DNA from: Sipunculus nudus
Lineage: Eukaryota > Annelida > Sipuncula > Golfingiida > Sipunculidae
NCBI GenBank assembly: GCA_026874595.1
Contig: CM049308.1
Span: forward strand, 78,602,124 to 78,666,123
Direction: 5' to 3'
Length of the DNA: 64,000 nucleotides
Part shown: positions 1 through 11,649 of the stretch, piece by piece
How the letters are laid out: each line of letters opens with the position of its first letter
Position numbering within the stretch: the first letter of the stretch is position 1
Made by a program: the position numbers and the translations under genes
The notes under the pieces: model-generated
Told to the model about the DNA's origin: nothing
What the model saw: only the letters and a program-made list of their open reading frames with translations
Database searches by the model: none

Positions 1-112
1 TGAGGGGACCTTTTATTCAAGAAGGTGTAATTTTCGCGATAAATTCCCTTAAGCGAACATCGCGAAATCCTCGCCATACAAAAAGGCAACCACAGTATTT
101 AAAGGATAGGGA
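1..112. repeat. End of an interspersed repeat with TTCGCGAT motifs
   Basis: Similar to 7842-7930 in the same orientation: shared blocks TGAGGGG, GATAAAT.CCCTT, GAACATC, CAAAAAG and ACCACAG.AT. The element continues past the left edge. The family was not identified. Confidence 0.5.
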
Positions 113-1283
113 TACTGATTATATATAGTTTGAATGATCTCTTTATAGTTAACCCTCTTCAGAGAGATGTGTTATGTGTGTGTAAAGAATTTATTGGTTT
201 CTTATGGCCCTATTGTTTGTTTATATTGTGATATTTTTGTAATGGGTATAACAAAAATATCATTGGTCTCTGGGTATTAGTTGTATTTGTGATAACTACT
301 TAAAAGGGGTACTTCAAATTTATTTACAGTTATATCTCAGTTGCTTATCAACGCCATCTAGTGTTCACTCAAGGAAACAAAAAACAAATGTTTTACTGAA
401 TGAATATTGAACTGTCATTGTAGATAAATGAGATGATTACCACTGTTTTGAACTACCCTAATGTTATGTTGTTACAAGATGATGTGATGTTTATTTTCCA
501 TTCATATGACTGGATACTGTTTTAATATACTCATTCCTGCAGTCTTGTCATTCCAAGTACCATTGATTTGATCTTTTATTGTATATGTCAGTAATTATAT
601 AATGATACAAACATAATCAGTCAGTAAATGTCTCACAACCTACAAAGCAAAGATTAATATCATAAGTATCTTAAGAAACATTAAGAAGGTGACCCCCAAA
701 TTAGTTACACAAGGTAACAGAGTTGTATTATCACACTTCTAAATACTGTAACAGCAAAATTTATTGACTCTTTAAAGTTAACCTATAATGAGTAGAAACC
801 TTGTTAACTGCAGTTTTTTTATTTCAGTGTTAAATGTTGCCAGGGTAACTGTTTGCTATGATTAAATATCTCCCATGGTATCTGCTGCTGATTGCCAGGA
901 TCTCCTGGCAACAACAAATACATTAACAGTCAGCTAACACATTCCCCTTATGGATTCCCGTGTACTGGTAAATTATCAATTACCTCTGCCTCCCACTCCT
1001 GCTAAGATCAAGGTTTGTTTTTGAAAATAACAATTTCATTTTTTTTTGTGCAAATTTTCATTGATTTTGTTTGTAACCCGAATTTGTGTTCAAAGCATGT
1101 GCATGTAGTTCCTATAGTAGGATATAATTCACATGAATTCACCAAAGTTTTAAATAAATATACTATTCAGTTATCGGGATGAAATAACTGTGTAATAAGT
1201 TTAATTATCAGGCTATTAGTTATCAAATACTGAGTTATTTTAGGTAATTTAAGGTAATTTGAATGTTTTATTTAATTGTTATT
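113..1283. other. AT-rich stretch, no gene seen
   Basis: No exon-like coding, inverted end or tandem array was recognised here. Confidence 0.5.
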
Positions 1284-3101
1284 GTATCCGCCAAAACAGA
1301 GTTTTGCGGATACTATGTTTTCAGCTGGTCGCCGCCGCCGCCGCGTAGGTTTCCGGAGAACTCCTCCGTAACCGCTGGGCGGAATTTTCTGAAACCCGGG
1401 ATTATGTTCGGGTCACATGTGAACTGCTGCGCCCCGATTTTGTTTTGACCTCTGACCTTTCCTTTGCGCTCTGCGTCTGTTTGTGCGTCTGTTTCCACAC
1501 ATAAACCCACATATCTCGGGAACCGTTTGACCAATCAGGAAAATTTTTTTGCACAAATGTAGCCCTCGGAGAGCTTTATAACATACACCAAAAATGGTGG
1601 CGCCACCTGCAACCATGTTTGCACAGTGTCCATCTGTTCGTCTGCCTTGGGTTAAAATCACTCATATCTCTGCAGTGACTTGACTAATTCACCTGAAATT
1701 GGGCATGCGTAAACATCCTGGATAGCTTTTCTGATTTTATGACAGGTGGCGCCACCTACATTCACGTTTACGCTGCAGACATCCAAGCTCATATCTCGGG
1801 AACCGTTTGACCGATCAGGAAAATTCTTTTGCACAAATGTAGCCCTTGGAGAGCTTTATAACATACACCAAAAATGGTGGCGCCACCTGCAACCATGTTT
1901 GCACAGTGTCCATCTGTTCGTCTACCTTGGGTTAAAATCACTCATATCTCTGCAGTGACTTGACTAATTCATCTGAAATTGGGCATGCTTATACATCCTG
2001 GAAAGCTTTTCTGATTTTATGACAGGTGGCGCCACCTACATTCACGTTTACGCTGCAGACATCCAAGCTCATATCTTGGGAACCGTTTGACCGATCAGGA
2101 AAATTCTTTTGCACAAATGTAGCCCTTGGAGAGCTTTATAACATACACCAAAAATGGTGGTGCTACCTGCAACCATGTTTGCACAGTGTCCATCTGTTTG
2201 TCTGCCTTGGGTTAAAATCACTCATATCTCTGCAGTGACTTGACTAATTTACCTGAAATTTGGCATGCGTATACATCCTGGATAGCTTTTCTGATTTTAT
2301 GACAGGTGGCGCCACCTACATTCACGTTTACGCTGCAGACATCCAAGCTCATATCTCGGGAACCGTTTGACCGATCAGGAAAATTTTTTTGCACAAATGT
2401 AGCCCTTGGAGAGCTTTATAACATACACCGAAAATGGTGGCACCACCTGCAACCATGTTTGCACAGTGTCCATCTGTTCGTCTGCCTTGGGTTAAAATCA
2501 CTCATATCTCTGCAGTGGTTTGACTAATTCACCTGAAATTCGGCATGCTTATACATCCTGGATAGCTTTTCTGATTTTATGACAGGTGGCGCCACCTACA
2601 ATCAAGTTTACGCTGCAGACATCCAAGCTCATATCTAGGGAACCGTTTGACCGATTGGGCCAAAATTTTGCATGTGTATAAATCTCACATAGCTCTCTAT
2701 CATATGCAAAACTGGTGGCGCCACCTGCAGCCATGTTTGCACAGCTCCCATCTGTTTGTCTGCCATGGGATAAAATCACTCATATCTCGGCAGTGGTTTG
2801 ACATATCTGCCTAAAATTTTGCAAGTTAATACATCCCCGACAGCTCTCTTGATTTTATGACAGGTGGCGCCACCTGCATTCTAGTTTATGCAGCAGATAT
2901 CCAAGCTCGTATCTTGGGAACCGTTTGACCGATTGGGCCAAAGTTTTGCATGTGTATAGAGCTTTCTGGATTTTTTCGTAGGTAGCGCAACCTACATACA
3001 CAATTTGGCTGCAGACATCCATGCTAATATGCAACACTTCACCCGTTCCACTCTGATTTAGGCGGATACAAGTAGTCGTTTGTCGACTACCCGTATTCTA
3101 G
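1284..3101 (+). mobile_element. Family 2 Helentron/Helitron-like non-autonomous element, copy A
   Basis: The 5' end is a near-perfect hairpin (1284-1313, arms GTATCCGCCAAAAC and GTTTTGCGGATAC, one-base bulge). Near the 3' end GGCGGATAC (3061-3069) is the inverse complement of the first nine bases. It is followed by a hairpin GTAGTCG/CGACTAC (3072-3090) and the end ATTCTAG. The core is a tandem array of 280-bp units. The layout (5' repeat, subterminal 3' partner, 3' hairpin, tandem core) is that of Helentron-type HINE elements; TC/CTAG ends between A and T would also fit a canonical Helitron. No transposase gene is present. A second copy lies at 33882-34763. Confidence 0.75.
1511..3010 (+). 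repeat. 280-bp higher-order tandem array in family 2 element
   Basis: The phrase ATATCTCGGGAACCGTTTGA recurs with small changes at 1511, 1791, 2071, 2351 and 2631, exactly 280 bp apart, and once more near 2909. Each unit is itself two related halves of about 130-150 bp: both open with CTCATATCT and both carry GGTGGCGCCACC (for example 1596-1607 and 1745-1756). The last units are more diverged than the central ones. Confidence 0.9.
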
Positions 3102-3520
3102 TTTACACTTGGAAATATTTAAGTAGAATAGACACTTGAAATTAATGTTGCACTGCACTTGCATTATTCATGTAGTGAGCATGTTTCACAGATTATAACA
3201 ATAATTATACTGTTATCAGCTATTCGATCTTTCTGATGCTAATATGACATGTAATATGAGATGTGATTTCTCAAAAGCGGTTACTCTTGTCCATTTCTTA
3301 TTAAAACAGCAATTATATCAATTTGTCACCATACGTGATTAGTATTTGGTCACACTTCAGTCCTGGTAAAATTTGTTATTTTCTTTTATTTTTCAGTTAA
3401 ACAAATATTATGGGATGTGATATCTGAAAAGGTTTTACTCACATCTACTTCTGATAATATTGGGAGATGTATCCTTCTGGTCTCCTGGCCTGTTTAGGTT
3501 TTGGTCACACTTCAATTTTT
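3102..3520. other. AT-rich spacer, nothing recognised
   Basis: Lies between the family 2 element and a family 1 element. No coding or repeat structure seen. Confidence 0.4.
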
Positions 3521-5394
3521 AGCTCAGCTGACTATAAGTCACCTGAGCTATAGTCATGGTCCATTGTCCGTCGTCCGTCCGTCTGTCCGTCCGTCCGTCC
3601 GTCCGTAGATGTGGCACGTTTTGAAACCGTAAGACCTAGGAATCCAAAATTCAGCATAATGTTAGATGTCCCCAAGATCTCCTACCAAGCCGAAAACTGG
3701 GTCTTTGCGACTTCCTTTTAGAAATTAAGGAAAAACCTCAATTTTTTATTAAAATCCTATTTTCACACTTCAGGACTGCCTAATATCAAAACCACTCATC
3801 TGTTTTTTCCTCATATTTACCATAAATATTCTTCTATATAGTTCCTATGTACATGCCAGAAATTAAGAAATTAGGTAATGGGCCCAAACATAATGGACTT
3901 AGTAAAAAATCAGGAAAAATATTTACTCACTTAACATGAAAAATTTTGAAACTAGAGTCTGTTTTCCCAAGTATATAACTATGTTTAATTAAGATTCAAT
4001 TGTTTACCCAAAATTAGATCTGAATTTTGTAAATTTTTTAAGTAATTAGCATAAAAATAAAATCAGTACCTTAAATTTTGCCCAACTTTGACCATGGCAC
4101 GTTTTTTCCTGTAAGTACCATTGATTTAATTTTCACAGCATGTAAACATAAATATTTAATTTGTTTAAATCTGAAATTTGGAAGTAAAAGCTTGAAAATT
4201 AAGCTAGTTATTGATTTTTTTCTTGAGGCTCTATTATAGTCATTTGCTTTGTTGACAGATTACAGATGCAGGGTCCCACTCCAGGTCACTGGAAGTCAGC
4301 TATGCCAGGGTTTCTGATTTGTTACAGTCACTGGGGGAGATCCCCTGCTGTGACAGGTGTACAGTTATTCTCATATCACCACCCCAATGACCCCCCCCCC
4401 CCCCACCAACCCACCAAGTGTTATGCAGTATTGTTATTGTTTTCACTGTATCTCCTTAATTGTAATGCTGTTTCCACTCTGATATGCAAAAAACTTTCCT
4501 TGAAAAAGTAATTCAAGGTGTAATCCAGAAGATGCAATGTTGTGTAATGTAGCATTTTTAAAGAAATCATTTTTCTTTTAAATGATTTTACCAATCATAA
4601 TGGAACCCATCAGTATGCTTAAATTATGATAAAATATGAAGCACATTATGGATAAATAAAGACACAATTAAAAATTGTGAAATCTAAATCAAGTATTTTT
4701 TTTTTAATATTTATTGTTTTGCAGATTTAAAAGATATATTTTTGTGGTAAAAAATAAATAAACATTTGTATGCATGATGTGGTGTTATCTGACAAGATGG
4801 AGATTTATGATGATGCAATTGGGAATTATGAATCAACTTTTATATTCAGATATATATGTTATGTTGAAAATGTATAGAAATATAAACTTAAATTAAAAAA
4901 AAAATTGATGTGATAAAAAAATGAGGATTCATTACAAACAATTGTTCATTATTTTCCTGCATCAGCAGAATTTGAGATCAGGCTTTGTTTGCCATGTTTT
5001 AGGTTGTTAATTAGTTATATTTCAACTGTATACATTTCATAAAAAAAAACATATTTAATAATATATATTATACAAAAAAAAGATTCGATTGAACAAATGT
5101 GTAAACTACTGAAATGTCAACAGTTAATGGAAAAGCCAACTAATGATCATGGTAATTGTACAGATCATTTGTTCACAAACTGCTCACATGCTTCAGTTTC
5201 AACATTAGGAAACACATGGTCAGGTCACAAAATATTATTTGCAACAATTTCTTGCTCATCAATACAAACCAATCATATAAACCAACCATGGCCTTTATTA
5301 CCTCTTCCTCTTACACTTTTATCTCCATTTGATATTATTTTAGATTTTTACCTTCAAGGTTAACGTCAGCTGAGCACAGTGACCCATAGGTCCC
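3521..5394 (+). mobile_element. Family 1 Helentron-like element, copy a
   Basis: The 5' end is a 29-bp hairpin (AGCTCAGCTGACT, ATA, AGTCACCTGAGCT; 12 of 13 pairs) followed by a CCGT microsatellite (3569-3606). At the 3' end TCAGCTGAGC (the inverse complement of the 5' start) is followed by a hairpin-like GTGACCCATAGGTCCC and a T/G tract. Nearly the same sequence appears inverted at 43989-45885. A short open frame just before the 3' hairpin looks like the end of an endonuclease domain (separate entry). Helentron assignment is inferred from the end structure; no Rep or helicase is present. Confidence 0.75.
5079..5362 (+). pseudogene. Endonuclease-like peptide remnant at 3' end of family 1 element
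   Basis: Open frame including [20 protein letters not shown] then [13 protein letters not shown], later [17 protein letters not shown], stopping at 5362 close to the 3' hairpin. The pattern (QLIxxPT...xDHxFTN...SxHxxxFAT) resembles the C-terminal part of APE-type endonucleases of CR1-like LINEs. Helentrons are known to carry such a domain at the end of their Rep-helicase protein. The catalytic SDH is read here as SGH, so activity is unlikely. The inverted copy at 44303-44022 keeps most of the frame. Confidence 0.55.
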
Positions 5395-5425
5395 TTTTTT
5401 TTTTTTTTTTGGGGGGGGGGGGGGG
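5395..5425. repeat. Compound homopolymer T16-G15
   Basis: A run of T changes without interruption to a run of G, directly after the 3' end of the family 1 element. Another T/G switch occurs at 29329-29367. Confidence 0.9.
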
Positions 5426-7501
5426 TCGGGGTATGAATTTTTCAAGTAATGTGTTACATTATCTTAAAAAGCATTATTTGGATCCACCTCTAATTAAAAA
5501 AGCATGTGCATCTTAAGCTTTGCCTGTATTCTTGGTTAACCTTGTGCATGATTTCTGTATTTCTGCATATGGTAATTTTGTCAAATTTCTTACACTATTA
5601 TATCAGTCAAAGTACGTTTCCCACCTTCCTGTTTGCAGGTTTTGGTCCTCTGGAAATTTTGTAGTTAGTCTAAAGGTAATCGTGTTATTAGCATTTGTAT
5701 AGGCAATTTCCTGGTAGTATAAATTAGATACGAGTGGGATTTCATAATATAGTTATCAAGGAGATATTACAATATCTGTGCTGCTGCCAAATATTTTCAG
5801 AATGAGTGCATATTTAATCAATTTGGGATTGTTATGATTAGTGTTATGTATTTGCATATAAATCATGTATCAATCATTTTAAATAATTATTAAATAATTA
5901 TTATACATTTCCTAAATTATTGAAAGCAGCCCGGAATGCTGATAAACATGTTCATTTACATATTTATAATTTAAATTTTTTTATAAAATGATTTATTCAT
6001 TAGTGAGGAAGTGTGATAGCAAAATGTTCTGACTTTTGTAAAAATGTATGTATGTAAGAGAAAGATGGTGTATCTTGTATCTACCAGGCCTATTTTTAAA
6101 TTTTCCATTAACCATAATTTGATAACTTTACTGATCATAGACATCATACATGTATTTATGCTGTAGTTCTGTAAGTGCTGTAGCTTTGGCCAGTCAGAAG
6201 AATTTAAATTTGAATATAACTTTATCCTTGTAACTCAGTCATGTTCACCCACGTATTACAATTTTAACTTTTTGTACATATATACTTGTATATGATAGGT
6301 CACTTTTTACTCCATACTGTGCTACCTTGTCAGATAAAAGATTAAGAGATAAATCTATCAATAACAGATTAAATGAAGAATGTTTCTGTTATTTAGAGAG
6401 TAAAAGTGATTGTGATAAGTTCTTCCAGTGTTGGTCAGTCCATTGATCATGAGCCAAAGATGGTCATTGTTTATTGAATGAGATATACCAGATATCAGTG
6501 ATGGCTTACAGTGGTACAGACATGTGACAGCTGATTCTTAAACCAAATAGAATGATTTAAGTGAAGTAAGTTTATGTTTACTTATAATCAAGATAAACTC
6601 ATACAGTCATTTGTTAATTTAAAGCATTTATTGAATGCATAGGGCAGCCAGGTATGTTAATTAATGAATGTCAGTGCATGTAACCTTGAGTGTTCCAGGT
6701 ATCCAGATTGGCATTTGGAGCAAGGTAAATCAGAAATGTGTCAGAGGTTTTGTTTGGAGATACTTAAGAATCTGAATATCAGTAATGTTTTTAAAAATAG
6801 TTGTATGAATTCTTAAAAAAAGTTTAATATCTTATTATGAAACAGGGTCATCATAACTAAATTAGTTCACACTGACCTAATTCAAAAGATGTATAGATCT
6901 CATTTAATAGCAATCCATACCCAACCAGTATATAGTTACCCATTTTATTAAAAGCACAAGAAAATATATGTAAGATCTCTACATATTTAAATTAAACACT
7001 TCTGCCTGGTTAAGAATTGGGATAGCAGATGCAGAGTTAAAATGGATCCTCATAAGGTTGAATGTGAAATTATTGTTTTAATGCATGAATAATGTATTCT
7101 GGTGTTCCTGCAGTCTTTACTATAGATGTATACACTATGTTAACTTTTCATTTCAGTGTTATTTTTAAAACATATAATTTTTGTTCTATTACATAAACAT
7201 TTTATTGGTTGATTTTATATATTTATATATATATTATATATAAATAAACTTATATTCTCTGTGGCATCAGAATATTTTAAACTAAATCAAGATTTAAACC
7301 ACATATCCACAATATGAATCAAGAGGTAAATTACTTAGTTGCTCATGTAAATACATGATCAGAATACATGTTGTGCTCCAAACATGATAAATAGTTATGC
7401 CAAGAGGTTAGGATTATCCAGTGCTAAATCCAAGTATAATGTAAATTTAATTAAGAAGGTTGGATGATGTTTAGGCTTCCTTCCATCCATCTAGGTATTT
7501 G

Positions 7502-7503
<2 letters not shown>
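5426..7503. other. AT-rich stretch, no gene seen
   Basis: Low-complexity AT-rich DNA with short open frames only. No family recognised. Confidence 0.5.

Positions 7504-7540
<37 letters not shown>
7504..7540. repeat. (AT)n microsatellite
   Basis: About 18 uninterrupted AT dinucleotides. Confidence 0.95.
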
Positions 7541-7542
<2 letters not shown>

Positions 7543-7554
7543 TGTGTTTGGCTT

Positions 7555-7935
7555 CATATTCGCAGGGATGAAAATTTCGCGATTTTAACCTTTTCACGGT
7601 ATCGCGAGGGTTCAGAATACACAATGTATATCCATCATTTTATGAATTAATTATACAAAGTGATATGTTCACAAAATCAAAAAAAAAAATTGGACTGGGA
7701 CCTAAGTGAATATCGCATGAGAAGAAATCGCTGTTTATTGTTGGCAGAAAATTTAATGATGATTATTAATGATAACCAACTTATGTTAACAGTAACTTGT
7801 ATAGGATCAGTTATTCTTTATCAGTCTTGAATTGCCTATTAGTGAGGGGGCATCTTATTTTCATGATAAATCCCCTTTCATGAACATCATGAATTTGAAA
7901 CCCTTGTGAACAAAAAGATGACCACAGGATATATT
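7555..7935. mobile_element. Probable MITE-like element with TTCGCGAT / CATG-decayed ends
   Basis: The left part (7560-7612) contains ATTTCGCGATTTT and ATCGCGAGGG. The right part (7842-7930) is homologous to 1-112, but CGCG there reads CATG. Inverted similarity between left and right ends is only partial, so the boundaries are approximate. Confidence 0.4.
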
Positions 7936-7940
7936 TATAT

Positions 7941-10055
7941 ATAATGATTTGCCAGGTATGCATTTCTACTGATCCAAAAGACCAAGAGCTATTGATAGAT
8001 CCATTAATGTAAAGCCCCATACCACACACCAGTATATCACTAACAAAGGTATATATTTCTACATTATATGTCAGTATTGTTTGCTCAATTTGATTAAATA
8101 TTATACATTACATTTTACATACATGTTATTAAATATCATCACATTAGGTTGAGTGTTGATGTTATGATGTTGTTTTTGACTGTACTGTTTGTTGCATGTT
8201 GTTAATGAATTGGTTATAATTGTCACAGTCACTATACCTGCATCATTATAAGTATATCCAGACTTCAAAATATGGTACATGTATTGATCTCTTTGTCCCT
8301 GTACCCATATCGCTATAAACATAGCCAGACAGATCAAGTGAAGTATTTTAAAATCACAGCATGTTTCTTGTACACTTCAACTTTTAATAAGGCTTGAACA
8401 TTACTCACAGGGATGCTGGATGACATAGAATAAATTCCAGGTGTTAATGAACACCAAATGTTTGCATACATATCTGGCATTTTCATCTGGTTTGGTTGCC
8501 CTTGTCTTATTACTATTATAAAGGAAGTGGTTCATTGCCTCAGTAAGAAAAAAAATCAGCTGGTAACTTTCTTACTGTATTTATATGATTGTGCAGTCTC
8601 TGCAGCTTTTTGTTCTGAAAGAGATGTGGAAATTATCATAAGAAATGAGAATATTTCTTATTTTGATATTTGTATGTAAGGAACTCGATTTAATGAAGTG
8701 ACATGCACCTTGTACCACCAAACTTTCATTGCTTCAGAATATCATGAAAATTCTCTGTTATCGTATTTTATTGATATTACTGTTGATTTTGTGACAGGTG
8801 TCCATCAGTTATCAATTATTATCAAATAATATACTTTTGGCATTTCAATATTAATCTAATACATATTAAATGCACAAAATTTTTGTTATTTTAAAATGCA
8901 GGTATATATACAAAAAGCACAATGATTTTACAGTATTATCGTGAATTTTTCAAAGTTATCTGAAGCTGTGTCTGTAATCATGGTGTCTAATTAATAACGG
9001 GGATTATGTGCATTTTTTGTCATCAATGTACTGTGTTAAAATAACATATACATCAGTGCTTCAGTAACGGCCTTTTTATCTTGCCTGGGCTCATGTCGGC
9101 GTTTTATTAGTTTAGTTGTAGTTTGATTAGTCATTTTTGTGGGCCAAAGGTGAAGGTAAAGGTCAAGGTTAGACACTGAAGATGAACCTGTGAATAACCG
9201 GAGTTGCTAGAAGTATATGTACATATGTGTAAATAGTTGAATGAATTTTAAGGTATTGGTGCAGACATATTATGGGTTTCAGGATGAAACTGTGAAATCA
9301 GGTGCACGAGTGTGTAAATATTTGTTATATTTATTATGAGAAGCACAAAATTTACACTCTATGGAATTTTCAAACCGTAGCTATACTAGTTTCAGAACAA
9401 TAGCATCGGTATACCCAAAAGCCTGTAGAAGTACTTGAAATAGGCACATGTTCACTTAATAACTCCTTTAAAGATAATTGGTTCGTTAATGTGCAAAATG
9501 AATGCGAGTGAATTTTCTTTTTTTTGCGTTGAAACTGTCATATTCCTTTTTACACAAAGCACCTTCGATGCCTGGTTGTAGATGTATTAGGCTTGTACTA
9601 GTTTTCAGCTTTTCGAGTTCGCTAGGTAGAGATCATTCAAGAGGAGACCAGGGAATCACTTTGGTATTATTATTCAGGTATAGAGGTTGATCTCATTTTG
9701 CCAGACCAGGAGTCAAAGCTCATGTCTTTGAAACCGAGCAGTTACTATTATGTTGGGATTCCTTTAGGTGAGACCAGATGCTGTGATGGTTCAGTGTGCC
9801 TAGACTTGAATACAGAGGGATATCAGACCTATCCCTGCAAAAATAGACATGTCAAACTTTTAGTTCATATAATCTTCTACCAACGTGTCGCTGTGATACG
9901 ACATGGGTTTGCATGTATTGTGCAATGATCCCGTCACGGAATTGGCCGCAGATTTTGTGTAGTTCCATCATTTTCTAAATGGGTATGTGCATATTTAATG
10001 CAGTTCTTTTTTTCCCGATATTGTGGAAATTAAAATAATGTTTGTTTCCTGTAAA
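7941..10055. other. No recognisable gene or element
   Basis: Short open frames at 8458-8679, 9502-9690 and 9698-9928 have no recognisable domain and no clear splice context. I see nothing else in this stretch. Confidence 0.45.
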
Positions 10056-10059
10056 TGAA

Positions 10060-10514
10060 GGCCTGCCAAATCATTCTTTTTTAAAAAGAGCCACTCTTTT
10101 TTGAGGATTTACTGAAAATGACGCTAATTACTTTTTTAGCAGTTTTTAGGAGCACTTTTTAACGCTTTCTTTTTCAGTGAAAAATAATTGATATATACTA
10201 TTGCTCTCCGGTTGAAACAGTCCAGTTGGACTGAGAAGGGACATTTCGCAGTTTTAGTGTGTGTAAATATCCAGGAATGTGTCAGAATGTGTGGAAAATG
10301 CCATTATCTCCATGCATGGAGATGTGCAGTGTTTCTGACCTTTGTTGATATATATACACATTCTTAGTATGTAAAGCACATCTTTATTCAGTTTGTGATA
10401 AGAAATTGGGAATAGCCGCTATTTTTACTATTTTTTCACTCTTTATTTCAAAGAAGGCTACTCTTTTTTTCCTGAGCACTAACTCTTTTTTCAGCTATTT
10501 ACCTTTGGCAGGCC
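10060..10514. mobile_element. MITE with GGCCTGCCAAA inverted ends and TGAA flanks
   Basis: GGCCTGCCAAA (10060-10070) is mirrored exactly by TTTGGCAGGCC (10504-10514). Each side is flanked by TGAA (10056-10059 and 10515-10518), a likely 4-bp target duplication. The interior is rich in CTCTTTTTT-type tracts. No coding. Superfamily unknown. Confidence 0.65.
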
Positions 10515-10694
10515 TGAAATGGTATGGTTAAAGTTAATGGAATATCCATAAATGCAAATTAAACGTATTTGCTTCTTAAAATTGTGCTGTTTTCATGAGT
10601 GTTCATCACAGCATCATGTATGAACCTTTGATTGAGACCTCTTGATGGCGATACTGTGTGATTTAATGTGTTAATATAAGTGCTCGCATCTTAA

Positions 10695-11168
10695 GCCTCG
10701 GTCACAACCCGCTGCGGTCACCACACACCGTAGAGTACCGTTCGGTTTTTGAAACCGCAGGAATAATTATGCGGCCAACGTGCGGGAACGGCACGATGTC
10801 TTCCTCATTCTCACGGCCTTCGCACGGTAAAGTAAGTTAACCCTGCGGACGTCACAAGCTAACCTTGCGGAAGCCGTAAAGACCCCTTACGAAAGCCGCA
10901 GGTACGCCGTACGTCTCTCGGGTAGCCGAGTAGGCGTTAAAAATCGCACGGTTATCCTACGACATCCGTACGTCCACTGTACGGTGCCGGTACGGAGCCC
11001 GTAGGTGGTTCCCTGACGCACGGCCGCCGCATCCGCGTGCGCTAATGTCAGTTACGGTCGTTGCAGAGTCCCTGCGGCCTTTGAAAAACGCACCAACCGT
11101 GCATCTTCCGCACGAAATGGCTCTAAACACTCGTCGTACGGCGACCGTATCCCGGTTGTGACCGAAGC
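10695..11168. mobile_element. GC-rich MITE with TTAA flanks
   Basis: Left end GCCTCGGTCACAACCCG and right end CGGTTGTGACCGAAGC are inverse complements with a few mismatches; both sides are flanked by TTAA (10691-10694, 11169-11172). TTAA duplications are typical of piggyBac and Kolobok transposons. The 474-bp interior is strikingly CpG-rich for this window, with many CGTACG, CGCACGG and ACGGC motifs. The open frame on the minus strand at 10957-11175 is a by-product of the base composition. Confidence 0.75.
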
Positions 11169-11172
11169 TTAA

Positions 11173-11649
11173 CATGCATATGGTCAGTGGGTTGTAAGGA
11201 TCTCCAGCATAACTGTTTATTTATATGAAAATGTTTAGGAAATACAATAAATTATCGTTATCAGTGATCTGCCGTCTCTTGTTTTTATCTATACACGTAT
11301 GATGAAGTATGTATGGAACACGTGAAATGGTGAAACTTCTCCAAAATATCTCGTTTCATTTTCAAAGATTTATATCTTAATGTTATGCGGATATGCTGTA
11401 TATTTTGTATTACTATATAAATGTACTAAGAAAACAATAGCAGTGTATTAATCTTAATGTTTGCAGATCATATGCTAAAGAAATTATTCTAAATCACTAA
11501 GTGACACTTAGCAAAACCAGGAAAGCCTACCCAATGCAGATATTTATCTACTATCAACCAGCAGCCCGAATAAATTGTCACAACGAAGAATGGTATACAC
11601 CCTTGGGTCAAAGCACTGCATGTACATAGTTGTGTCATTCAATTTTTTT
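11173..11649. other. No gene seen
   Basis: AT-rich spacer between the MITE and a family 1 element. Confidence 0.4.

Noticed and set aside
1746-2527. Three near-identical 70-73-codon open frames in a row
   Set aside because: They are the same frame of the 280-bp tandem unit, and the palindrome and non-coding element ends explain them. No sign of protein constraint.
8458-9928. Open frames of 62-76 codons (8458-8679, 9502-9690, 9698-9928)
   Set aside because: No domain, no consistent splice sites and no similarity to any family I know.
10957-11175. Arg-rich 72-codon frame on the minus strand
   Set aside because: Falls across the GC-rich MITE and its TTAA edge; arises from CG-rich composition.
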